A stretch of DNA of 52,922 nt from Candidatus Poseidoniaceae archaeon (GTDB lineage Archaea; Thermoplasmatota; Poseidoniia; Poseidoniales; Poseidoniaceae). The stretch's first letter is position 1. Every line of letters begins with the position of its first letter. The position numbers were made by a program, and so were the translations under genes. Positions 1 to 8,850 of the stretch are shown here, piece by piece. The notes below the pieces were generated by a model. That model saw only the letters and a list, made by a program, of their open reading frames with translations, was not told the DNA's origin and made no database searches. The stretch is from assembly GCA_030750665.1 (NCBI GenBank), contig JASMHR010000003.1, positions 1-52,922 on the forward strand, in the 5' to 3' direction.

Positions 1-1
1 A

Positions 2-526
2 ACCATAGGAAGAGCATCCAGAAATGTTCGTGGGCGAGTCATTCTGTATGCGGATAGTATCAGCGCCTCTATGAGGGCAGCCATCGAACAGACGCTAGAT
101 AGACGTGAGAAACAGATATCTCACAACCTCGAGCATGGGATTGAACCGAAGACGATTTCGAAGCCAATGCCGACAATGGGTGCTGATTTTGAGGATCTGA
201 TCAGTGGAACAGCTGGAAGTGGTAGTAAAGGAGGCCGTCGTTTGGTTTCTTCCAAGGGCGGTAGAGTGGATGATGGCATGGCTCATGGATTGGAAATGGG
301 GGCTGGTTCCTGGGCATCTTCCGATGATGTGTTGAGCAGAATTTCTCAACCTTCTTCAATAAATGATTTTCCAATTGAAGAATCTGAAATGCAATTGGAA
401 TCCAATGAGGCAATAAAACTCTTGAAAAAACTCAAGAATTCAATGGAAGAAGCGGCGAGAATGCTTGATTTTGAAAAGGCAGCTGCATTAAGGGACCGAA
501 TATTCGAACTAGAGTCGCAAATCTGA
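2..526 (+). CDS. uvrB: UvrABC system protein B, C-terminal part (5' truncated by window)
   Basis: Reading from nt 2: [54 protein letters not shown], the classic UvrB C-terminal helicase segment, followed by a UVR motif ([32 protein letters not shown]). Confidence 0.95.
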   Translation, partial: TIGRASRNVRGRVILYADSISASMRAAIEQTLDRREKQISHNLEHGIEPKTISKPMPTMGADFEDLISGTAGSGSKGGRRLVSSKGGRVDDGMAHGLEMGAGSWASSDDVLSRISQPSSINDFPIEESEMQLESNEAIKLLKKLKNSMEEAARMLDFEKAAALRDRIFELESQI

Positions 527-557
527 ATCTTCTCTGCACCGGAAGGATTCATGCCGG

Positions 558-1580
558 ATGGCAGATTGGCGAGGCCATATGGCACTCGACCCAGAGTCTT
601 TTGATGAGCCGGTGGTTGACTATGATTTCACAACTGTTGGTAGCAGCAGTCCGCTGATTGACCAGATGGCCAAAGCAGGTGGATTCACTGCTACGAAATT
701 GGCAGTGGCCCGTGATCTTCTACAGATGATGCGAAATCAGATTGAAGCGGCGGAGCACGATTCCTCGAAGGTGCTGAATTGGCTTTCATTTCCAGCCTGT
801 CTGTGTGCAACTGGAACACGCGGATTTTTTGTTGAAGCGCTTAGGAGTCGAATGTTCAACGTGGTATCAACCACATGTGGAACACTCGACCATGATATTG
901 CAAGAGCCTATGAGCACTACTATCATGGAGCCTTCGAATTGGATGATATTGAACTTGGAAAAGTTGGTTTGATGCGTTTAGGGAATGTTGTGGTGCCAAA
1001 CTCTTCCTATGGCGAGATCATCGAGGCAATGGTCATGCCCGTACTTGAACAGATACGTGAGGATAGAATTGCAGAGACCGGGAAGTCGGGGGCCGAACTG
1101 TGGTTGGGTTTTGGCAGCGTACAACTGGTTTGGGAATTGGGGAGGCGTATTGGTACACCAGATACTCTCATTCACTGGGCTGCCGAGAATGAGATACCAG
1201 TCGTTATTCCAGGGATTACCGATGGTAGTATTGGTGCGCAATTATTCTTATTCAGACAGAAGTATCGAGATTTCCATATTGACACTTTGGCCGACGAACA
1301 GATACTGTCTGATATGGCATGGGAAGTCGAAACCTCGAATGCGATGATGATTGGCGGAGGAATTTCCAAACATCATGTGATTTGGTGGAATCAATATCGT
1401 GGAGGCTTAGATTCTGCAGTTTATCTGACCACCGCACCAGAATATGATGGAAGTCTTTCCGGGGCCCGCCCTCGTGAAGCAATCTCTTGGGGCAAGGTTC
1501 GTCCCGAGGCCCCTCATGTCTGCGTTGAAGGTGAAGCCAGCGTCTTGCTTCCATTACTTGGTGCAGACCTATTCACTTGA
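558..1580 (+). CDS. dys: Deoxyhypusine synthase
   Basis: 340 aa; GTRGFFVEALRSRMFNVVSTTCGTLDHDIARAYEHYYHG, IPVVIPGITDGSIGAQLFLF and SGARPREAISWGKVRPEAPHVCVEGEASVLLPLL match the DHS family. Confidence 0.92.
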   Translation: MADWRGHMALDPESFDEPVVDYDFTTVGSSSPLIDQMAKAGGFTATKLAVARDLLQMMRNQIEAAEHDSSKVLNWLSFPACLCATGTRGFFVEALRSRMFNVVSTTCGTLDHDIARAYEHYYHGAFELDDIELGKVGLMRLGNVVVPNSSYGEIIEAMVMPVLEQIREDRIAETGKSGAELWLGFGSVQLVWELGRRIGTPDTLIHWAAENEIPVVIPGITDGSIGAQLFLFRQKYRDFHIDTLADEQILSDMAWEVETSNAMMIGGGISKHHVIWWNQYRGGLDSAVYLTTAPEYDGSLSGARPREAISWGKVRPEAPHVCVEGEASVLLPLLGADLFT

Positions 1581-2009
1581 ATCGGGTTCATCGGGAAATA
1601 CTTCGATCTCTCGGACCTTTCGAACCATATCTGTGAAGCTGCTATGGAATTTTGATGCTTTGACAGTGTGATTGTCGATCCAATGGTAGTTCCCTCCTCT
1701 TGGTTTCCCGAATAATATGGAATGATACTTGAAACCGTTCTTCTTCAACCATTCTTCAGTCACTTCTCTATGGCTTTCAGTCCTGCTCGTAAAGAAAGTA
1801 ATCACATGTCCCTCATCGTACCAGTTGTTTATCGTCTCTACCGCACCCTCAAAGACTTCAGCATCTACCATTCGCGATGGTTCTTCATTGGGGATGTCTT
1901 CACAGATGGTTCCGTCTATATCTATCATGAAATTTTTACAATCAGTGGCCAATTTCGGACTGATGCTTTTCCCCTCTCCATCTGCGGTCTGTATCAGTTC
2001 CACCATCAT
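1569..2009 (-). CDS. HAD-superfamily hydrolase (small)
   Basis: MIDIDGTICEDIPNEEPSRM..FFTSRTESHREVTEEWLKKNGF..KPRGGNYHWIDNHTVKA; HAD motif I DxDGT. The true start may be the internal Met before IDIDGT. 3' end overlaps dys convergently. Confidence 0.75.
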   Translation of the reverse strand: MMVELIQTADGEGKSISPKLATDCKNFMIDIDGTICEDIPNEEPSRMVDAEVFEGAVETINNWYDEGHVITFFTSRTESHREVTEEWLKKNGFKYHSILFGKPRGGNYHWIDNHTVKASKFHSSFTDMVRKVREIEVFPDEPDSSE

Positions 2010-2029
2010 CTGACCTTCAGCAATGGAGG

Positions 2030-2869
2030 TTATTCAATAATGCCCGGATTCCTCTCCAATTTATTGGCAATCCATTCCATCATGGTGACCTCAAGTCCAT
2101 GTACAGGCCTCCAACCATCTTCACTTCCAGATGCCTTCAATGCATCATGTAGACGAGAAAGATCTGGTCTTTGTCCGCTTGGAGCCTTGTTCTCAGATTC
2201 TGAGAAGGACGTCTTCTTCACCAAATCATCGATTTCGAGGTCATTCCTCAGGACTTTCAGGCTTCTGTTCAGCAGTGCTTGGAATTGTTGTTTTGTCTCT
2301 CCTCCAGAAATAGTTCTTCTCCCACAGATTGACAACCAAGGGGGTAGGGTTTCATTGCCGAGTGTTAAGATGGCTACTGCCTCAATCACATCTCTCCACG
2401 AAACCCAATGGTATTCATCACCAATATCTTTGACTTCTGTTCCCGGGAGAATAGTGCCATCATACCATTGCTTGAACGGATTTGAACTCCAATTTTCGTC
2501 AGCATCTGGATGTATCATGTCATGAATCTCGATGAGACAGGTTTCTTCGGTATCTGCAGAATCATCAACCAATGCGTGCGAAGGTTGAATCAGCATTTTT
2601 CTATTTGAGATAGAATCAGTGATTTTTCCTGCTAATACAGAGCCGCATGAGTTAGAGAATACCACCAACGGTCCAGTTTCATTGAATGGATCACCACCAA
2701 TCAAACCTCCAGTCGAATGTTGCAATAATGCTGGCATCAGTCTATTGATTTCCTCAGCAGCGGAATTTGAAACAATGACCTTACAACCAAGATGAAGCAG
2801 TCTAGCCACTAATTCCCTGCCTAGTGGAGAAAGGCTTCCATGTATCCCGACACGTGAAACACAAGTCAA
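2030..2869 (-). CDS. NAD-dependent epimerase/dehydratase-like protein (divergent)
   Basis: 279 aa; N-terminal Rossmann-like VGIHGSLSPLGRELVARLLHLGCKVIVSN and weak similarity to nucleotide-sugar epimerases (YHWVSWRDVIEAV). Confidence 0.5.
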   Translation of the reverse strand: MTCVSRVGIHGSLSPLGRELVARLLHLGCKVIVSNSAAEEINRLMPALLQHSTGGLIGGDPFNETGPLVVFSNSCGSVLAGKITDSISNRKMLIQPSHALVDDSADTEETCLIEIHDMIHPDADENWSSNPFKQWYDGTILPGTEVKDIGDEYHWVSWRDVIEAVAILTLGNETLPPWLSICGRRTISGGETKQQFQALLNRSLKVLRNDLEIDDLVKKTSFSESENKAPSGQRPDLSRLHDALKASGSEDGWRPVHGLEVTMMEWIANKLERNPGIIE

Positions 2870-2878
2870 CGTTTCACC

Positions 2879-4258
2879 TCACACTATTTGAGAGGATTGC
2901 AGACTTTTCGCTGCGGTTTCGAAGATGTTCAGTGCCTCGTCGATTTCATCGCTGTTTATCGTCAGACTAGGTCTGAGCCTGATACTGGTATAACCACTGT
3001 TCAACACATGTGCTCCACCGTCATAGATGGCGCTTCTCAAGGAATTCCGAGAATTGATGTCTGGAAGCGTGAATGCAGCCATCAAACCTTGTCCTCTTAC
3101 ATTGGAAATCATCTCAAAGGAGTCTCCGAGTTCGCATAGACCGGCCATCAACTCTTCACCTCGTCGTGCAGCGTTGGCAACCAGTCCATCTCGTTCAATG
3201 ATATCCAGTTGCATGGCACAGCGGACCATGTCAATGAGATTACCGCCGAAGGTCGAATTGATTCGACTACTGGTTTGGAACGGATTATCTTCAAATTCCT
3301 TGACACTGTCTTTTGCCATCACCCCACCAATCTGCATCTTCTTGCCAAAGGCGAGAATATCTGGTTCTGCCCCAGTATGCTGATAGGCCCACATCTTACC
3401 TGTTGCTCCGACACCTGTTTGGACTTCATCAACGATGAATAGAGCACCTATTTCCTTACAGGTGTCTGAAAGCCTCTTCATGTATTCTGGACGAAAATGA
3501 TTGTCACCACCCTCTCCTTGTATTGGTTCGATGATGATGCTGGCGATTGAATCGGGGTCTTCGGCAGCTGCGGAACGGATGCCTTCGATACTCCTGTTTT
3601 CTGCTTCATCTAGTCTGACTTCTTCTTCAGAATCAATTGGAAACCTGACCGAAGGGTTATGGAAACGAGGCCAATCAAACTTGGAGTAACTCTTGGTCTT
3701 GGTAGGGTCGGTATTGGTCACTGACATGGTGTATCCACTTCGACCATGGAACGCCTCTCTGAAATGGCCAATTTTCACCTTGTTCGATTCTCTCATATCA
3801 GCTGACCAGCAGAAATCGCCCCCTTCATGAGGAGTGCTCGTATCGACAAGGCCTTTGGAAAGACGATCATTCATTTTCCAATCCATTGAGATTTTCATTG
3901 AGTTTTCAACAGCCAATGCTCCCCCGGCAACCATGAACAGGTTGTCCATTTCATCCGGCATTGCGATAGAGCAGATAGTATTGACAGATTCAGCCATTTC
4001 AACCGTATAGAGATCAGAATTTGCCACATTGTTCACTGCAATACGTCCCAATTCAGCTTCAGCAGATTTCATGTCGGGGTGGTTCCAACCAACCGCAAGA
4101 CTGGCAAAACAGGTGAAGAAATCCATCACGTCTCGACCACTTCTAGAATCGTGAAATCGATTACCTTGGGATTTGTCAAGGTCGATGACGAAATCAAAAC
4201 CATCGACCAACATGTGTCGAGCGAGCGAGGAGTGGACATCGGAGGGAGTGATTGCCAT
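2879..4258 (-). CDS. lat: L-lysine 6-transaminase-like class III aminotransferase
   Basis: 459 aa; FHDSRSGRDVMDFFTCFASLAVGWNHP, IIIEPIQGEGGDNHFRPEYMKRL, FIVDEVQTGVGATGKMWAYQH, FGKKMQIGG (PLP lysine). Confidence 0.85.
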   Translation of the reverse strand: MAITPSDVHSSLARHMLVDGFDFVIDLDKSQGNRFHDSRSGRDVMDFFTCFASLAVGWNHPDMKSAEAELGRIAVNNVANSDLYTVEMAESVNTICSIAMPDEMDNLFMVAGGALAVENSMKISMDWKMNDRLSKGLVDTSTPHEGGDFCWSADMRESNKVKIGHFREAFHGRSGYTMSVTNTDPTKTKSYSKFDWPRFHNPSVRFPIDSEEEVRLDEAENRSIEGIRSAAAEDPDSIASIIIEPIQGEGGDNHFRPEYMKRLSDTCKEIGALFIVDEVQTGVGATGKMWAYQHTGAEPDILAFGKKMQIGGVMAKDSVKEFEDNPFQTSSRINSTFGGNLIDMVRCAMQLDIIERDGLVANAARRGEELMAGLCELGDSFEMISNVRGQGLMAAFTLPDINSRNSLRSAIYDGGAHVLNSGYTSIRLRPSLTINSDEIDEALNIFETAAKSLQSSQIV

Positions 4259-4322
4259 GATTCACGCCACAATTGCAGGTTCAAGATGATGACGGTCTAG
4301 ATAATTCCCAAGAATATTGTGA

Positions 4323-5168
4323 TCAAGGGGCACGAGGCTCAATTTCTGGCAGATCCTGTAAATGGTCGATGAGCCAGTTCTCTACTTCATCAATATCGCT
4401 GGAGAACTTCAACAATTCCAGATCTTCTGCACCGATCATTCCTTCATCTCTCAACATTTCCCAATCCACCATGCGTCTCCAATATTCTTCATTCCACAAG
4501 ATGATAGGCAGTTGTTTTGAAATCTTACCGGTTTGGATTAGAGTCAATACTTCAAACAATTCATCCAGAGTACCAAATCCACCAGGAAATACGAGTATTG
4601 CTTTCGCAGGGTAGATGAACCAGAATTTGCGCATGGCGAAATACTTGAATTGTATTCCAAGGCCTTCTGTAATCCATTCATTCAATGAAGGTTCAAACGG
4701 CAATTCTATTCCAAGTCCGATATTATCAGCCTCAGCATCTGCTGCTCCAAAATTGGACGCCGCCATGATTCCTGGTCCGCCGCCGGTGCAGACATGGAAT
4801 CTCTGACTTCCATCTTCTCTTGCCCCCCCCCCCTCCTTGGGAGAGGTTGTAGCCCATGTGCTGAGACGTTTGGCGATTTCTCTGGCCGCTTCAGCATCTG
4901 CGTGTTTCAGGTCGGTTCGTGCTGATCCGAAGAAGACTACTGTATCTCTTATCCCTCTGTCAAACAGAATGCTCTGGGGGGCAAGGAATTCAGTCATGAT
5001 TCGAATCGCTCTTGCATCCCTTCCGCCCATCCATTCAGGGTCATTCCATGGCGGGCGCGGGTCTTCTTGTAGGCGGCGCATGAGTTTCCGAGATACTTCC
5101 TGTGCAATCAATGTCTGCATTGTTGGAAATACGGATAATCCACAAATAATAACCATCATTCTTTCCAA
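4323..5168 (-). CDS. LOG-family (TIGR00730-like) nucleotide phosphoribohydrolase-type protein
   Basis: VVFFGSART...HVCTGGGPGIMAASNFGAADA...FPGGFGTLDELFEVLTLIQTGK; GGGPGIM and PGGxGTxxE motifs of LOG proteins. Confidence 0.85.
   Translation of the reverse strand: MERMMVIICGLSVFPTMQTLIAQEVSRKLMRRLQEDPRPPWNDPEWMGGRDARAIRIMTEFLAPQSILFDRGIRDTVVFFGSARTDLKHADAEAAREIAKRLSTWATTSPKEGGGAREDGSQRFHVCTGGGPGIMAASNFGAADAEADNIGLGIELPFEPSLNEWITEGLGIQFKYFAMRKFWFIYPAKAILVFPGGFGTLDELFEVLTLIQTGKISKQLPIILWNEEYWRRMVDWEMLRDEGMIGAEDLELLKFSSDIDEVENWLIDHLQDLPEIEPRAP
4823..4833. repeat. C11 (+ strand)/G11 (coding strand) mononucleotide tract inside LOG-family CDS
   Basis: 'tgcccccccccccctcc'-type run read directly: 11 consecutive C at 4823-4833, encoding EGGGA. 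Confidence 0.9.
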
Positions 5169-5544
5169 TTAAAAAATCTGTTTTTCAATTGAGATAATGG
5201 AATATCAATGATGGCGGATAACATTTCAAATATTCACTGGGATTATTCAAAATAGCAATTGAAATAGACTACAGTGTCAATGATAGCGTTGGAGGATAAT
5301 CTTGAATTATTGTTGATTCCAATTGAAACACGTATTATGAGACCTCTGAGTTATTCAGTTGAAAGTTAGATTATGCGCCCTTTGAATTTGATTCCTATTA
5401 GTTAGTTTTTGTATTGGATTTCGCTTTTTTATAACCAACACTCTAATTGGATACTCAAGCCAGTATGTTGGAGATAGTTTATATCCCTCTTCAATACAGC
5501 GAATTCCGAGCCAAAGGTGGTTCGAGAAAAAAGGATGGGAAAAT

Positions 5545-6135
5545 ATGACGAAGGGAGAACACTCGATTCAGGACCTTCTCGATAGAGAGGTTTTCGTGAA
5601 TCAAACGAAAGTTGGAGTGATTGTTGGTGAAAGACACCACCCGAATGAGGCGCGCGTACAATCAATGCGTATCAGGGTGGATCCAGGAATTGCTGAAGAA
5701 TATATGCGGAAGCCAGCCGAACTGGCACCTCTACCCAAGGAACTGGTGCACAGCATCAGGGCCGATGGTGGAGTGAAGCTGAGTAAGTCGATGCGCGAAC
5801 TCCAGAGGAGATGGAGAAACACAGTGCGAATTGATGAGAAACTGTATGCACCCGATGAGATGATTGACAGAGCATTGTTGGATAACCAGGGAATGGAGAT
5901 TGGAGTAATCACAGAACTGGTGAAGGTCAAGCGAACGTACCGTGGAGTGAATGTCAAGGTCCGCTCGGGCATCCAGAGACAATATGGCGTTGAATCAACA
6001 ATCAGTGTACCAATCACAGCAATTTACCGAACTAGAGAGAGGTTGGATGAAGTAGTGCTTTCAAGGACTTTTGAAAAGACTTTGATGTTGCCTTCATACA
6101 TTCAGATCAATGATCCAGCATTCGGTGAAGAGTGA
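5545..6135 (+). CDS. Hypothetical protein, possibly two PRC-barrel-like halves
   Basis: 196 aa; LLDREVFVNQTKVGVIVGERHHP.. and ALLDNQGMEIGVITELVKVKRTYRGVNVKVRSG..ISVPITAIYRTRERLDEVVLSRTFEKTL look like two PRC-barrel-type segments. Confidence 0.55.
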   Translation: MTKGEHSIQDLLDREVFVNQTKVGVIVGERHHPNEARVQSMRIRVDPGIAEEYMRKPAELAPLPKELVHSIRADGGVKLSKSMRELQRRWRNTVRIDEKLYAPDEMIDRALLDNQGMEIGVITELVKVKRTYRGVNVKVRSGIQRQYGVESTISVPITAIYRTRERLDEVVLSRTFEKTLMLPSYIQINDPAFGEE

Positions 6136-6249
6136 TACTGGGGCCTGAATTCAAAGGCTGTAATTATAGCAGCTGTAGGTCCGCTTTGTGACCTCTCGTA
6201 GGAAGACCGTCACGGTTATGACTGTGTGCAGGGTCGCCGCAACGCCTAT

Positions 6250-6324
6250 GGGCGGGTAGCTTAGATTGGTTGGAGCACCCGGCTGATAACCGGGAGGTCG
6301 CAGGTTCAAATCCTGCCTCGCCCA
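6250..6324 (+). tRNA. tRNA-Ile (GAU)
   Basis: Cloverleaf: acceptor GGGCGGG/CUCGCCC, anticodon stem CCCGG-CTGATAA-CCGGG (anticodon GAT), T arm GCAGG-TTCAAAT-CCTGC, discriminator A. Confidence 0.93.
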
Positions 6325-6409
6325 CTCCCCTTTTGTTGGATTTTTCCAAATGATTCTTTTTGCAAAGAACCTTCAAGCCTAAGCCCACCGGCTCCCATGA
6401 GGAAAGAGT

Positions 6410-7339
6410 ATGCCAGTGGTCTCAGGCTCCAGTGCCAGAGGACTTGCAGAGGATCTCGCTCGGCAGTTGGACTGGCATCATATTCAGATGGAATCCCGAA
6501 GATTTCCTGATGGTGAGGGATACGTCAGAGTTCCTGAAGATTCAATATCCTCGGTACGTGAACAAGATGTGGTTGTGGTTTCCAATACCTTCCCCGATTC
6601 AGGTATTGTTGAAACTCTACTTATGCTTGAAGCGATTTCTGATGTTCGAGCAGGTAGACTTGCAAGTCTCAAGGGCGGTATGGACAGCCAGGACGATGTT
6701 GGAGCGGGATTGTATCTGGCGATACCATACTTCGGATATTCCAGGCAGGATAAGAGATTCCAGAGAGGTGAAGCGATTTCTGCTCAGGCACTAGGGCGGA
6801 TATTTGCCGGTCATTGTGATGGGATGGTGGTTCTGGATCTTCATGCCCCAGTTGCTTTGGAGGGTTTGCCGGTGCCTGTGAAATTTGTTTCAGCAATGCC
6901 TGAAGTCGCAGAATATCTCAGTGAGAACGTCAAACCTGATTTTATTCTCAGCCCCGATAAAGGGGCAATAGAGCGAGCATCTTCAGTCGCTGAGGCTATT
7001 GGCTGTCGGTTCTCATATCTTGAGAAGGTTAGAATTGATGCACATACGATAGTTCATCAACCCAAGGATTTGGATGTAGATGATTCCATCGTCGCCATCA
7101 TCGATGATATGATATCCACGGGAGGGACCATCTGCAAGGCCAGTGAAGCTCTACATTCTCAGGGTGCCACCGAGGTGCATGCCGCTTGCACACATGGATT
7201 GTTTACCGATGGGGCAATCTCGCGATTGGATCAACATGTGGATGGAGTTCATGCTACCAATTCATTGTCAAATCCAAGGTCTTCCATCTCTGGAGGAAAG
7301 GCACTTGCTAGAGGTGTTCGTGAACTCCTCGAAAATTGA
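6410..7339 (+). CDS. prs: Ribose-phosphate pyrophosphokinase
   Basis: 309 aa; RRFPDGEGYVRVPE, PYFGYSRQDKRFQRGEAISA, VVLDLHAP, VAIIDDMISTGGTICKASEAL. Confidence 0.95.
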   Translation: MPVVSGSSARGLAEDLARQLDWHHIQMESRRFPDGEGYVRVPEDSISSVREQDVVVVSNTFPDSGIVETLLMLEAISDVRAGRLASLKGGMDSQDDVGAGLYLAIPYFGYSRQDKRFQRGEAISAQALGRIFAGHCDGMVVLDLHAPVALEGLPVPVKFVSAMPEVAEYLSENVKPDFILSPDKGAIERASSVAEAIGCRFSYLEKVRIDAHTIVHQPKDLDVDDSIVAIIDDMISTGGTICKASEALHSQGATEVHAACTHGLFTDGAISRLDQHVDGVHATNSLSNPRSSISGGKALARGVRELLEN

Positions 7340-7407
7340 TACGAGTTCCGATTATTGAGAAAACCAATGGACTGGGTAGATTCGCTATCCTGCTACGTCT
7401 CCGTTGG

Positions 7408-7414
7408 TTTTAAA
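7408..7414 (+). promoter_or_regulatory. Candidate archaeal TATA box (TTTTAAA) upstream of the L7Ae operon
   Basis: ggTTTTAAAccc within the 127-nt gap before the first ribosomal gene; about 59 nt upstream of the ATG. Confidence 0.4.
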
Positions 7415-7466
7415 CCCGCGATGCTTTGCGCAACGCTGCCTTACATGAGGAAATGGAGAGATTCCA

Positions 7467-7841
7467 ATGAGTGTACACGTACGATTTGAAACACCCCAAG
7501 ACTTGGCTGACAAAGTTTACGAGTTAGTTCAGACAGTGGGTAAAAGCGGAGCCATAAAGAAAGGAAGCAACGAGGTCACCAAGGCTGCTGAGCGAGGAAA
7601 TGCCAAATTCATCGTTCTCGCAGAAGATGTCAATCCACCAGAGTTGTTGGCTCATATCCCAATGATTTGTGATGAGAAGAATATTCACTATGGATACGTT
7701 CCCAGTCAAGAATTCTTGGCCAAGGAAGCTGGAATGCCAAAGGGTGTGAAAACCGCTTCTCTTGCTTTGATGGAAATCAGCAAAGCAGCTCAGGAGAATT
7801 ACAACGAAATCATTGAGCAGATCAGCGACATCAAAGAATGA
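7467..7841 (+). CDS. rpl7ae: Ribosomal protein L7Ae
   Basis: 124 aa; IKKGSNEVTKAAERGNAKFIVLAEDVNPPELLAHIPMICDEKNIHYGYVPSQEFLAKEAG. Confidence 0.97.
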   Translation: MSVHVRFETPQDLADKVYELVQTVGKSGAIKKGSNEVTKAAERGNAKFIVLAEDVNPPELLAHIPMICDEKNIHYGYVPSQEFLAKEAGMPKGVKTASLALMEISKAAQENYNEIIEQISDIKE

Positions 7842-7867
7842 GGAACATTCTGTAGGGGTAGGTCGAG

Positions 7868-8092
7868 ATGAGCGAAGAACTCAACGGATGGCCCGCAGAG
7901 GTGGTCGAAGTTGTCGGTCGTACCGGAATGACTGGTGAGGCCACTCAGGTCAAAGTGCGTGTTAATGATGCTCCGAATCCAAGGGATATTGGCCGAATCA
8001 TCACAAGAAACGTAGTTGGACCAATTCGTGTAGGAGATATTCTGATGCTCAAGGATACTGGCCGTGAAGCTCGAAAACTCAACGTGAGGTGA
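7868..8092 (+). CDS. rps28e: Ribosomal protein S28e
   Basis: 74 aa; [58 protein letters not shown]. Confidence 0.97.
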   Translation: MSEELNGWPAEVVEVVGRTGMTGEATQVKVRVNDAPNPRDIGRIITRNVVGPIRVGDILMLKDTGREARKLNVR

Positions 8093-8096
8093 GATT

Positions 8097-8288
8097 TTGC
8101 CAGAGCGAAGAATCTGTAGTTTCAGTGGTGAGGAGATTGAACCGGGTACCGGTTTGATGTTTATCAAGAAAGATGGAACTGTTATGTGGTTCAAGAACAG
8201 CAAGGCTCGAAAGAACGCTCTGAAATTGAAGCGCAATCCACGCAGGGTCAAGTGGACACGCCATTTCGTTCGTGGCGGAATCCAGTGA
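8097..8288 (+). CDS. rpl24e: Ribosomal protein L24e (TTG start)
   Basis: 63 aa; RICSFSGEEIEPGTGLMFIKKDGTVMWFKNSKARKNALKLKRNPRRVKWT. Confidence 0.95.
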   Translation: MPERRICSFSGEEIEPGTGLMFIKKDGTVMWFKNSKARKNALKLKRNPRRVKWTRHFVRGGIQ

Positions 8289-8365
8289 ATCTGTTTAATC
8301 AATAGATAGATTTCTTCGATTACTGGTGTCCGTCGACTTCATGAAGGGCTTTCCGGTCGCCGGCT

Positions 8366-8827
8366 TTGGTGAGTGCCGTGGAGACAACGTATGTGATGGT
8401 GAAACCTGATGGTGTGCAAAGGGGTTTGGTCGGTGAGATAATCGGTCGTTTTGAACGCAAAGGCTTGAAGTTGGTTGGATTGAAGAGTATGGTGCCAAGC
8501 GAAGATCTCGCTCGTGCTCATTATGATGTTCACAAGGAGAGGCCTTTCTTTTCAGGATTGATTAAATTCATCACAAGTGGACCAGTGGTCTGTATGGCTT
8601 GGCATGGCGTGGAAGCGATCAAGGTTGCACGTACATTGATTGGAGCAACAAATGGTCGCGATGCCTCCCCTGGTACCATTAGAGGGGATTTTGGTATGGA
8701 CATGGGTTACAATATGATTCATGGTAGTGATGCTCCAGAAACTGCTGAATTTGAATTGGGACTATGGTTCCCTGAAGGAACCATGGAATGGTCATTGGAC
8801 CATGTGAAGTGGGTCTATGAATCATGA
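8366..8827 (+). CDS. ndk: Nucleoside diphosphate kinase
   Basis: [65 protein letters not shown]. The true start may be a downstream GTG. Confidence 0.96.
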   Translation: MVSAVETTYVMVKPDGVQRGLVGEIIGRFERKGLKLVGLKSMVPSEDLARAHYDVHKERPFFSGLIKFITSGPVVCMAWHGVEAIKVARTLIGATNGRDASPGTIRGDFGMDMGYNMIHGSDAPETAEFELGLWFPEGTMEWSLDHVKWVYES

Positions 8828-8850
8828 ATCATCCCCTAGGAGGGATATGA

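Noticed and set aside
1722-2525. 267-aa + strand ORF
   Set aside because: Antisense to the HAD and epimerase-like genes; composition is not protein-like and recognised families are on the other strand.
6164-6388. Minus-strand ORF with 'GVGEAGFEPATSRLSAGCSNQ'
   Set aside because: Lies antisense across tRNA-Ile; the GFEPATSRL peptide is a well-known spurious translation of antisense tRNA.
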